Shown here one piece after another: positions 6,866 to 14,525 of a stretch of 33,667 bases of DNA (position 1 is the first letter of the stretch; each line of letters opens with the position of its first letter). The DNA is taken from NCBI GenBank assembly GCA_035463115.1, contig DATHTO010000103.1, positions 1-33,667 on the forward strand. Direction: 5' to 3'. Under the pieces are notes generated by a model that ran no database searches, was not told where the DNA came from, and worked only from the letters and a program-made list of their open reading frames with translations. Made by a program: the position numbers and the translations under genes. Origin of the DNA: BPGL01 sp035463115 (GTDB lineage Bacteria; Actinomycetota; UBA4738; HRBIN12).

Positions 6866-9800
6866 GTGCGTTCCGAGAGCTGTCCGCGGTGCGGCGAAGC
6901 CCTGCCCGCACGGGCGAACTTCTGCCCGAACTGCGGGGCGCCGGTGGCGATCTCGGCCGCGTCGGAACGCCGGGTGGTGTCGGTCGTGTTCGCGGACCTC
7001 GCCGGATCGACCCAGCTCGCCACGCGGCTCGACCCGGAACGGTTCCGCGAGGTCCTCGCCGCGTTCCACGGGATGGTCGCCGAGGAGATCGCGTGGCACG
7101 GCGGGGTCGTCGAAGGGGTGATCGGTGACGCCGTGCTCGGCGCCTTCGGAACCCCCGTCGCCCGCGACGACGACGCGATCCGCGCGATCCGCGCGGCGCT
7201 CGCGGTCGCGGAACGCGCCGACGAGCTCGCCCCCGACCTCTCGCTCACGATGCCGATCCGGGTGCGCGTCGGCGTGAACACCGGCCAGGTCGCGGTCGGC
7301 ACCGCGGCCGACCGGAACATCGTGATCGGAGCCGAGGTGAACGTCGGCGCCAGGCTGCAGCAGGCGGCGGCTCCAGGCGAGGTGCTCGCCGGCGCCACGA
7401 CCCACGAGCTGGCGCGCGACGACGTCGAGTTCGGCGACATGCGGTGGGTGTCGGCGAAGGGCTTCGAGAGCGAGCTGCCCGCGTGGCCGGTGCTCCGCCT
7501 GCGGCCGTCCGCGCCCGACCGCACGCAGATCCCGCTCGTGGACCGGCGACGCGAGCTCGCGTTGCTCGCCGACACGTTCCAGCGGGCGCGGGAACGATCG
7601 CGGGCCCACCTCGTGACGCTCCTGGGTGAACCCGGCATCGGCAAGACCAGGGTCGCGGACGAGTTCGTGGCGAGCCTGCCCGACGACGTGAAGGTCCTGC
7701 ACGGCCGATCGAGCGCGTTCGAGGAGGAGGTCACGTTCTGGCCGATCGCGCAGATGCTGTACCGCGAGATCGGCGAGGTGCGCGGCGGCGACCCCGACCG
7801 CATCGTCGAGAAGCTCCGCGGCCTCGCGACCGCGTGGGTCGACGGCGACGACGTCGAGCGCACCACGCGATCGCTCGCGTTCGCGCTCGGGCTCGGCGAG
7901 GAGGGTGGCGACGACGATCGCTACCACGCCGCCGAGGTCCGCCGCGGCGTGCTCGCGATGATCGCCGCCCTCGCCGCCAGCGGTCCCGTCGTCGTGGTGT
8001 TCGACGATCTCGAGGATGCCGACCCGCTGCTCCTCGATCTGATCGAGAACCTCGTGAAGGAGGCGCGCAAGGTTCCGCTGCTCGTGCTGTGCGTGGCGCG
8101 ATGGGAGTTCCTCGAGGACCGGCCGAGCTGGGCCGGCGGGCTCGCCGACGCGGTCACCCTGTGGGTCGAGCCGCTCGCGCCGTCGCACGCGACGCAGCTC
8201 GCGATCGAGGCCGGCGGGCTCGCGCACGACGCCGCCGAACGGGTCGCCGCCCACGCCGGCGGCAACCCGCTGTTCATCGTCGAGATCACCGGCATGCTGC
8301 TCCGGGAGGAGCGTGAGCCGCCACCGACCAGCGTCGGACCCTCCGGGCGGCTGCTCCCGCCCACGGTGCAAGCGGTCGTCGCGGCGCGGATCGACCAGCT
8401 GTCGCCGGGCGCCCGGGAGCTCGTCCGGCGCGCGTCGGTGTTCCCTCGGGGACGCTTCGACCTGCACGAGCTCGAGCTGATCGTCGAGCCCCGGACCGAG
8501 TGGCTCGACGAGGCCGAGGACGAGGAGCTCCTCGTGCGCGACGACGACCGGCCGGGGGTGTGGCGCTTCCGCAGCGACGTCCTGCGCGACGTCGCGTACG
8601 ACTCCCTCGCGAAGCGCGAGCGGCAACGACTCCACCTGCGCGTCGCCAACCAGCTCGGCGCGAGCTCCGACCTCGAGGAACGGTACCCGAGGACGATCGC
8701 GTTCCATCTCGAGCAGGCGGCCCGCGCGTCGCTCGACCTGAACCCGAACGATCGCACCCTCGCGGAGCGGGCGGTGGACGCGCTCGCGAGGGCGGGGGAC
8801 ACCGCACGCCGCCGGATCGAGCCGCGCGCGGCGGCGGACCTGTACGAACGGGCGCTGTCGCTCGCCGGCCCCGACGACACCTGGGGCAAGCGCGAGGCGA
8901 GGATCGTGTCGCTGCTCGGCGAGACGTACTACTGGCGTGGGGATTTCGACGACGCGGAGGAGTCGCTCCGGCGCGCGCTGTCGATGGCGGGCGACGACGA
9001 CGACATCGTCGCGCACGCGTCTCGGTACCTGGCCGACGTGATGCTGACGATCCGCGGCGACGATCACCTGGCCGCCGCCCTGTTCGAGCGGGCGCTCGAG
9101 GCCGCGCGGCGGCTCGACGATGCGCCGGTGCTGTCGCGCACGCTCCTGATGGCGGGCTGGGTGCCCTACTGGAGGAACGAGCTCGACGAGGCGGAATGGC
9201 TGTTCCGTGAGGCGCTCGAGGTCGCGCGGGGGCAGGACCCGCCCGACGCATGGGCCGAGAGCCGCGCCCTCGTCGGTCTGGCGTCGGTGATGTCCCGGGG
9301 CGGCGACGAGGAGGAGTCGCTCGCGATCGGTCTCGAGGCCCTCGCGATCGGCGACGACGCGGGGCAGCCGTTCACGTCGGCGACCGCCCACCAGGCCGTG
9401 GCCGCGTCGCTCCGGCGGTTGCTGCGGCTGCACGACGCGCTCGAGCACGCCGACGAGGCGGTGCGAACGCTGCGTGAGCTCGGCGCCCGGTGGGAGCTCG
9501 CGGCCGCGCTCGGCGACCGCGGCGCGATCCATCGGCTCGCGGGCAGGCTCGACGAGGCCGAAGCCGATCTCCGCGAGGCGTTCCTGCTGTGCCGAGACCT
9601 GAACGAGCGTGCGCTCGTCACGTGGACCGCGGCCGAGCTCGCCAGGACGCTCGCCCAACGGGGCGACGTCGCAGCCGCAGAGACGCTCCTCGCCGAACCG
9701 ATCGCGAGGGCGGCCGAGCACGAACCCGGATCGGCGTCGGCGCTCCTCACCGCCGAGTGCGTCGTCGCCCTGGCGGGCGGCGACCGCGAGACGGCGCTCG

Positions 9801-10024
9801 CGAAGGCGAAGGCCGCCGCCGACGCCGAGGCGCCGCCGAAGGGCAACGCGGTCATGCATGCGGCCGCGGTCTGGTGGATCGCGCGGCTCTTCGGGACCGA
9901 CGAGGCAGGCGGCGAAGACGCCGTGGCGGAAGCCAAGGCCCGCCTGGAGGCCCACGGACGCCGGCAGTCGATCGTCGAACCGCAGCTGGTGGACGGCCTG
10001 GTCCCCACGTCGACACCGCGCTGA
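6866..10024 (+). CDS. zinc-ribbon / class III nucleotide cyclase-like / ATPase / TPR signalling protein
   Basis: The 1052-residue protein has four parts. A zinc ribbon holds Cys6, Cys9, Cys20 and Cys23. A class III cyclase-like domain (about 35-210) keeps both metal Asp residues (D44 in VFADLAGST, D88 in IGDAV) and the transition-state pair N159/R163. However, the base-recognising Lys is Gly84 (VVEGVIGD, where relatives have VEKFIGD) and the second specificity position is Ile152. An AAA/STAND-type ATPase follows, with Walker A GEPGIGKT at 254-261 and a Walker B-like VVVVFDDLEDAD. The C-terminal half is TPR-like helical repeats. Related proteins are large cytosolic sensors with a cyclase head. 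Here the cyclase may be inactive, altered in base choice, or purely regulatory. The start is the GTG six bases after TATGCT. Confidence 0.85.
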   Translation: MRSESCPRCGEALPARANFCPNCGAPVAISAASERRVVSVVFADLAGSTQLATRLDPERFREVLAAFHGMVAEEIAWHGGVVEGVIGDAVLGAFGTPVARDDDAIRAIRAALAVAERADELAPDLSLTMPIRVRVGVNTGQVAVGTAADRNIVIGAEVNVGARLQQAAAPGEVLAGATTHELARDDVEFGDMRWVSAKGFESELPAWPVLRLRPSAPDRTQIPLVDRRRELALLADTFQRARERSRAHLVTLLGEPGIGKTRVADEFVASLPDDVKVLHGRSSAFEEEVTFWPIAQMLYREIGEVRGGDPDRIVEKLRGLATAWVDGDDVERTTRSLAFALGLGEEGGDDDRYHAAEVRRGVLAMIAALAASGPVVVVFDDLEDADPLLLDLIENLVKEARKVPLLVLCVARWEFLEDRPSWAGGLADAVTLWVEPLAPSHATQLAIEAGGLAHDAAERVAAHAGGNPLFIVEITGMLLREEREPPPTSVGPSGRLLPPTVQAVVAARIDQLSPGARELVRRASVFPRGRFDLHELELIVEPRTEWLDEAEDEELLVRDDDRPGVWRFRSDVLRDVAYDSLAKRERQRLHLRVANQLGASSDLEERYPRTIAFHLEQAARASLDLNPNDRTLAERAVDALARAGDTARRRIEPRAAADLYERALSLAGPDDTWGKREARIVSLLGETYYWRGDFDDAEESLRRALSMAGDDDDIVAHASRYLADVMLTIRGDDHLAAALFERALEAARRLDDAPVLSRTLLMAGWVPYWRNELDEAEWLFREALEVARGQDPPDAWAESRALVGLASVMSRGGDEEESLAIGLEALAIGDDAGQPFTSATAHQAVAASLRRLLRLHDALEHADEAVRTLRELGARWELAAALGDRGAIHRLAGRLDEAEADLREAFLLCRDLNERALVTWTAAELARTLAQRGDVAAAETLLAEPIARAAEHEPGSASALLTAECVVALAGGDRETALAKAKAAADAEAPPKGNAVMHAAAVWWIARLFGTDEAGGEDAVAEAKARLEAHGRRQSIVEPQLVDGLVPTSTPR

Positions 10025-10177
10025 CCTGCGCGAACACCCGTTCCTCCGGCGTCGACGGGATCGCGGGCGCGTGGCAGATCGGCCTCGATGCTTGCAGTGG
10101 GTCAGCCGTCCCGGCAGGCTCGGCGGGTTCCCCCGGGTTGTCACGCCCCATGGATGCCCGGTTGGATAAGGAGCCGC
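10025..10177 (+). promoter_or_regulatory. intergenic leader region of the M23 peptidase gene
   Basis: This 153-base space begins with CGAACACCCGTTCC (10031-10044), one base off the Gram-positive LexA pattern CGAAC-N4-GTTCG. Near the gene are TTGTCA (10138-10143), a possible -35 without a good -10, and AAGGAG (10168-10173) five bases before the ATG. I looked for the conserved blocks of the c-di-AMP (ydaO) riboswitch, which often precedes wall hydrolases in actinobacteria, and did not find them. Confidence 0.3.
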
Positions 10178-11404
10178 ATGCCGACGGAGCGATCCTTCCC
10201 CATCGCGTTCCGCCTGGCGGCCGCCGTCGTGGCGGTCGTCCTCCTCGCCTTCTTCGTGCCGGTCGCCGCGCGCGTGGCGAACGCCGTGACGGAGGACGAC
10301 GTGCAGCAGGCGAGGGACGACCGCAAGGCGGCGCGCGCCGAGAAGCGTCAGCTCTTCGCCGACCTCGCCGCGATGCAGTCCGAGCTCGCGGCGGTCCAAG
10401 CCCGCCTCGCCGAGGCGTCGGCTCAGGTCGAAGCGGCCGACGAGCTCCTCGCAGAGACCGAGGCCGAGCTGCTCGCCACCGAGCAGCGCCTCGAGCGGAC
10501 GGCCCGTCGGTACGACCGCATCGTGGCCCAGCTGAACGATCGCATCACCGAGGCGTTCATCGAAGGTCCCGGCTCCAGCTTCGGCTTCCTGCTCGGCGCG
10601 ACGTCGATCACGGACCTGTCGGACCGGATCGAGTTCGTCGACGCGGTCGCGCGGTCGGACGCGGGACTCGCCCAGGAGGCGGAGAACCTGCGGAACGTCC
10701 TCGAGGCCGATGCCGCGCGGCTCGAGGACCTGCGCCGCGAACGCGAGCGGCGCGCGGCCGAGGCCGAACGACACCGGAAGCAGATCGCCGCGGACCTGGA
10801 GCGCCAGGAGCAGCTCACGGCGCAGATCGACGCGGCGCACGACGAAGCGATCGCCGACGCCGAGGCCGCCGACAAGGATCTCCGACAGCTGGAGCGCGAG
10901 CTCGCGCAGCAGCAGAGCGCGTTCGGCGGGCACTCGGGCGTGCCGATGCCCGCCGGCTGGGAGGACGTCCTCGAGGTGTGTCCGGTCGGGAGCCCTCGCG
11001 GGTTCGGTGACGGGTTCGGGGCGCCCCGCTACGTCGGGGGGTACCACCCGCACCGAGGGGTCGACATCGTCGCGCCCGAGGGAACACCCGTGTACGCGCC
11101 GTTCGACGGCGTCGCGTCGGACGCGTCGAACCTCTACGGCGGAACGAGCGTGTACGTCAGCGGCAAGTACGGACGCGTGTACAACGCGCACCTGTCGTCG
11201 ATCGCGAAGCTCGGTCCCGTCTCGGCGGGCGACGTGATCGGCTACGTGAGCAGCACCGGCCTCGCGGGCGGGTCGACGCCGCACGACCACTTCGAGTTCT
11301 TCCCGAACGTCATGCCGTCGGGCTGGCCGACCAGCTACTACGGGTACTCGCAGATCGACGGGCGGCTGAACCCGTACCCGATGCTCGTCGCCGCCTGCGG
11401 CTGA
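10178..11404 (+). CDS. exported coiled-coil M23 (LytM-type) peptidase
   Basis: The 408-residue product should act outside the membrane on peptidoglycan cross-bridges or as an activator of other wall hydrolases, like EnvC/NlpD-type proteins. A hydrophobic export segment lies at about 9-30. A long coiled coil rich in Ala, Glu and Arg spans about 38-250, broken by 'FIEGPGSSFGFLLGATSITDLSDRIEFVD', a familiar insert in such proteins. The C-terminal domain is M23, with zinc ligands H292 and D296 (HxxxD) and the H369-x-H371 motif (PHDHFEF). All catalytic residues are present, so it is probably active rather than a degenerate activator. AAGGAG five bases upstream sets the ATG. It is convergent with the copper operon. 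Confidence 0.85.
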   Translation: MPTERSFPIAFRLAAAVVAVVLLAFFVPVAARVANAVTEDDVQQARDDRKAARAEKRQLFADLAAMQSELAAVQARLAEASAQVEAADELLAETEAELLATEQRLERTARRYDRIVAQLNDRITEAFIEGPGSSFGFLLGATSITDLSDRIEFVDAVARSDAGLAQEAENLRNVLEADAARLEDLRRERERRAAEAERHRKQIAADLERQEQLTAQIDAAHDEAIADAEAADKDLRQLERELAQQQSAFGGHSGVPMPAGWEDVLEVCPVGSPRGFGDGFGAPRYVGGYHPHRGVDIVAPEGTPVYAPFDGVASDASNLYGGTSVYVSGKYGRVYNAHLSSIAKLGPVSAGDVIGYVSSTGLAGGSTPHDHFEFFPNVMPSGWPTSYYGYSQIDGRLNPYPMLVAACG

Positions 11405-11438
11405 GCCACCGACGTCGGCGCTCCCTCGCGCCCGGCGA

Positions 11439-12185
11439 TCAGTCGAGCCTGCGGGCGCGGAGCAGCAATCCGATCCCGATCAGCAACGACGCGCCGGCGA
11501 CGACCAGCAGCACGGTCGAGAGCGTCGCTCGCGAGCCGTCGGGAGCGTCCCCCGACGGCAGCGGCGCCGGAACGCCGCCGACCACGAGGAACCCCGGCGC
11601 GTCGATCTCGGCCTGCGCCTGCTGCGCGCCGATCGAGTCCTGGGTGTCGAGCCTGGTCCACGAGCGGCCGTCGGACGACCACAGCAGATGATGCTCGTTG
11701 GCGTGCAGGTTCGGCGTGGCCGGATAGACGAGGATGGCCGTGATCGGGATGTCGAACCGCTCGACGTCGCCTCCGGGCTGCGTCGCGGCTCGGATCTCGA
11801 CGACGTTGCCGAACGGCTCGAGCTCTCCGGGCAGCGGGGCGACGGTCGACGGCGCCTGCGGCGAGATCTCGATGCGGAGCCTGCTCGCTCGTCGGTCTTC
11901 GACGACGCCGGTCGGCGCGGCCAGGGTGACCTGGTTGTCCGGCGTGAACACGACGTCGGGGGCGGTGCGTCCGTCGCGGAGCGGCAGCCGGAACGTCGCG
12001 CCGCTCGGTGGTTCGTTCGTCGGCGCGAGCGCGGCGGGTGGATCGGCCCACCGGTAGTCGACGCCCGTGACGAGGCCATCGAGGAGCGGCCGGCGCGCGA
12101 GCGGCGACAACGACGCCGACAGCGCGGCGAGCGCGATCCACGACGCGGCGGCCACGGCGCCCCACACGAGCGCACGCCGCCTCAT
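11439..12185 (-). CDS. exported, C-terminally anchored protein of unknown function
   Basis: Last gene of the eight-gene operon. The 248-residue product has an N-terminal hydrophobic export segment (about 5-27), a long extracytoplasmic beta-rich region, and a C-terminal helix (about 221-242) followed by RARRLD, the layout of a type I anchored surface protein. I recognise no family. One stretch, 'NLHANEHHLLWSSDG', holds three His close together and would be a reasonable place to look for metal binding. A Pro/Gly/Ser-rich spacer precedes the anchor. Its ATG overlaps the stop of the upstream gene in an ATGA, implying translational coupling, so its role should be read with the copper-site operon. 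Confidence 0.65.
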   Translation of the reverse strand: MRRRALVWGAVAAASWIALAALSASLSPLARRPLLDGLVTGVDYRWADPPAALAPTNEPPSGATFRLPLRDGRTAPDVVFTPDNQVTLAAPTGVVEDRRASRLRIEISPQAPSTVAPLPGELEPFGNVVEIRAATQPGGDVERFDIPITAILVYPATPNLHANEHHLLWSSDGRSWTRLDTQDSIGAQQAQAEIDAPGFLVVGGVPAPLPSGDAPDGSRATLSTVLLVVAGASLLIGIGLLLRARRLD

Positions 12186-13444
12186 CGGATCGGCAGCGCC
12201 TCGACGGGATGCGTGGCGAACGCCGGCGGCCACACCACCACGTGCTCGCCCGGACGGATCCACTCCCAGATCACGCCCGCGGCGCGCAGATTGTCCCCGG
12301 CGTCGCGCGTGCCGGGCGCCCCGAACCGGAGCCCGCTGCCGTTGGGGAGCGCTCCCAGAGGCAGGTTGACCGATCTCGCGGCGGCCGCGACGGACGGCGG
12401 CGACGGGGAGGCACCGGTCGTGGCGTCGGCGTTCGGCAGCACCTCGCGGAACAGCGCCCACGCGGCGGCGAACCCCGCGAGGGCCGGGGAGCGCATCTCG
12501 TCGCCCCATCGGTCCCGGTACTCGGCCTTGGCCCGATCGAGCAGGGCGGCGGCGCCCGGAGCGAGGCCCGCGGTCGCGATCGCGTCGGCGTCGGGCTTGT
12601 CCGACGCGAACAGGCCGACGGCGTCCGTGCCGAGCGCCTCGCCGAACTGCGGCATGCAGTAGCTCGACGAGGTTCCGATGCTCGCCACGAGCGGCACGTG
12701 TTCGGCGATCAGCGCCTCCCGCATCGCGATGCCGTCCTGCAGGTACGCGCTCACGAACAAGACGTCGACCCCGGCCCGGTCGATCCGTCGCGCGACGTCG
12801 CGCATGTCGACGTCGTGCGGGTCGTAGCCGAAGCGGCCGACGAGCGGCAGCGCTCGCTCGTCGATCTCCGCGAGCGCGCCGGCCGCGACGCTCCGTCCGT
12901 AGACGTCGTCGACGAAGGCGACGCCGTAGCGGAGCTCGCGCGGATCGCGCCCGAGCTCGTCCGCCAGACGGTCCGCGACGAAGGCGATCGCGTTGCGACC
13001 GAGGACGCCGCCGGTCGGCGGCATCCGGAACGTCAGCTCCCCTCGGCGGACGTCGCCCGGCAGCATCCCGACGGCGCCGGTCTCCCAGAACACCATGCCC
13101 TCGGCGGCCGTCGCCCGGGCGATCACCGACGAGATCGTGCTGCCGTACGAGCCGACGACGAGCGAGATGCCGTCGTCGGCGAGGAGGTCGACGGCGGCCG
13201 GAGCGGCGTCGGCCTGCGGAACGTCGAGCGAGACGAGCTCGATCGGCCGTCCGTCCACGCCTCCGTCGGCGTTCACGAGGTCGGCGGCGAGCTCGACCCC
13301 CCGGTGCTCCTCGATCCCGCCGGGACCTTGGGTGCCCGAGAGCGGATAGAGCGCGCCGATCCTGATCGGTTCGGGGGCCGACGAGCACGCGGTGAGGCTC
13401 GCGGCGAAGGTCACGGCGGCGACGATCGCGGCGCCGCGCCTCAC
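12182..13444 (-). CDS. branched-chain amino acid ABC-type substrate-binding lipoprotein
   Basis: The 420-residue product has a lipoprotein signal (lipobox LTAC, Cys20), then a periplasmic-binding-protein type I fold: 'IRIGALYPLSGTQGPGGIEEHRGVELAADLVNADGGVDGRPIEL' followed by 'LVVGSYGSTISSVIARATAAEGMVFWETGAVG'. This is the Leu/Ile/Val-binding (Peripla_BP_6) family. No permease or ATPase gene is nearby. The receptor must therefore pair with a transporter elsewhere or act as a ligand sensor in the membrane. The GTG start overlaps the preceding stop in a GTGA, and the stop overlaps the next ATG, so it is embedded in the copper-site operon. The ligand cannot be read from sequence. Confidence 0.82.
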   Translation of the reverse strand: MRRGAAIVAAVTFAASLTACSSAPEPIRIGALYPLSGTQGPGGIEEHRGVELAADLVNADGGVDGRPIELVSLDVPQADAAPAAVDLLADDGISLVVGSYGSTISSVIARATAAEGMVFWETGAVGMLPGDVRRGELTFRMPPTGGVLGRNAIAFVADRLADELGRDPRELRYGVAFVDDVYGRSVAAGALAEIDERALPLVGRFGYDPHDVDMRDVARRIDRAGVDVLFVSAYLQDGIAMREALIAEHVPLVASIGTSSSYCMPQFGEALGTDAVGLFASDKPDADAIATAGLAPGAAALLDRAKAEYRDRWGDEMRSPALAGFAAAWALFREVLPNADATTGASPSPPSVAAAARSVNLPLGALPNGSGLRFGAPGTRDAGDNLRAAGVIWEWIRPGEHVVVWPPAFATHPVEALPIR

Positions 13445-14082
13445 CGGAGCACCGCCACGACGTTCGCGACCGCGTGGGTGGCGGCCGGCGTGGTCCACGA
13501 TCCCGTCGCCCACCGCTGCCAGCCGAAGAGCAGCCCCGCGCCGAGGTCAACCGGAAGCGCCGCGATGCCGTACAGCGGCGCGTGGACCGCGGCGAACAGC
13601 AGAGCGGAACCGACGACCGCCGCGATCGCGCCGAACCGCTCGAGCGCCCCGTACGCCACCCTGCGGAAGAGCGCCTCCTCGGCCACGGCGGCGAGGATCG
13701 ACACCGGGAGGATCCACGCGGACGCGGCGAAGGGGACCGGCGTTCCGGCGGCGGCGGCGGCTCCCGCGATCGCCGCGAGGCCCACGGCGAACGCCGCCAC
13801 GGCGCCGACCCGTGGGGCGGCGATCGACCGCGTCGCGAGCGAGCCCTCCGCGGGTGGCCGCGCGGGCCGCTGCGGGACGACGAGGCTCGCCGCGAGGATC
13901 CCGCCGAACAGCACGAGGGCGGCCACGATCCGAGCGGCGCCGCCGAGCGGCGCCGTCCACGCGCGAGCGGCGAGGAGCAGCGCGCCGACGGCGACGAGCG
14001 TCGCCGTCGCGAGCGCATCGAGGCGGCCCGTGGACACGCCCGACGTTGTCCACGGGCGGTGCGTCGCCGGGTCCGGCGTCAC
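13441..14082 (-). CDS. CPBP-family intramembrane protease
   Basis: The 213-residue polytopic membrane protein has the full CPBP (Abi/Rce1-like) motif set: E135-E136-x3-R140 (AEEALFRR), F163-x3-H167 (FAAVH), and H203 with N207 (HAVAN). These are the glutamate-based catalytic residues, so a working intramembrane protease is expected. Hydrophobic segments fill most of the chain from about residue 22. The GTG start overlaps the stop of the upstream lipoprotein gene (GTGA), and its own stop overlaps the following GTG. Its place between two lipoprotein genes of the same operon suggests that it processes or controls a membrane partner here; the substrate is unknown. Confidence 0.82.
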   Translation of the reverse strand: MTPDPATHRPWTTSGVSTGRLDALATATLVAVGALLLAARAWTAPLGGAARIVAALVLFGGILAASLVVPQRPARPPAEGSLATRSIAAPRVGAVAAFAVGLAAIAGAAAAAGTPVPFAASAWILPVSILAAVAEEALFRRVAYGALERFGAIAAVVGSALLFAAVHAPLYGIAALPVDLGAGLLFGWQRWATGSWTTPAATHAVANVVAVLR

Positions 14083-14525
14083 GCTCGCACCTCGAACGCC
14101 ACGGCCTCGATCACGCGAGGATCGAACGGCGCGTGGTCGTTCGCCACGAACTCCACCTTCAGGACGTGCAGGCCCGGTCCGACGTCGCGGAGCGTCTGCT
14201 CGAGGCCGTCGGTCATCGACACGAGCTGATCGTCGAGCAGCACGTGGATGTGCCCTTCGTCGGGTCGCAGCTCCGTGCTCGTCTGCTGCACCACGCGAGC
14301 CCCGTCGAGCTCGATCTCCACATCGACCGTCGGGCCGACGGTTTCGTCGTCCGTCGGCGAGACGATCCTCAGCGTCGCGTCGGTCGAGGGCCGAGCGCCC
14401 TCGGTGCCGACGCTCGTGCCGTGCCCCGCCCCGGCCGTGTCGGTCGGCGACGGCCCGTCCCCGGCGCCGGCGCCGCACGCGGCCAGCACCACAGCGAGCG
14501 CGATGAGCGCGGGAACCCGTCTCAC
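14079..14525 (-). CDS. lipoprotein with His-motif (DUF4399-like) domain, paralogue of 16483-17073
   Basis: The 148-residue product has a lipoprotein signal (LAAC, Cys17), a Gly/Ser/Thr-rich spacer to about 48, and one compact domain. That domain starts 'ATLRIVSPTDDETV', has 'RPDEGHIHVLLDDQLVSM' in the middle, and ends 'GPGLHVLKVEFVANDHAPFDPRV'. The layout (an Ig-like start, G-H-x-H, then PG-x-H-x-L and a second DH) resembles DUF4399. By eye it is about half identical to the domain at 16483-17073. Four His are shared (two in GHIH, one in PGxHVL, one in DHAPF) and could bind a metal, which is inference. It sits directly after the CopC-CopD gene with a GTGA overlap. Confidence 0.75.
   Translation of the reverse strand: MRRVPALIALAVVLAACGAGAGDGPSPTDTAGAGHGTSVGTEGARPSTDATLRIVSPTDDETVGPTVDVEIELDGARVVQQTSTELRPDEGHIHVLLDDQLVSMTDGLEQTLRDVGPGLHVLKVEFVANDHAPFDPRVIEAVAFEVRA

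Noticed and set aside
10025..10177. c-di-AMP (ydaO) riboswitch upstream of the M23 gene
   Set aside because: Such switches often precede wall hydrolases in actinobacteria, but the conserved blocks (for example the GGGGTGAAT segment and the CAGCTAACC segment) are not present.
9490..11010. 506-codon plus-strand frame bridging the cyclase-ATPase and M23 genes
   Set aside because: It is out of frame with both real genes and is composed mostly of Arg, Gly and Ala.
6536..11290. Open minus-strand frame of about 1,580 codons
   Set aside because: It lies antisense to the VOC, cyclase-ATPase and M23 genes, which have clear domains on the plus strand. The translation is Arg/Asp/Glu/His-rich with no fold signature, the usual mirror effect in very GC-rich DNA.
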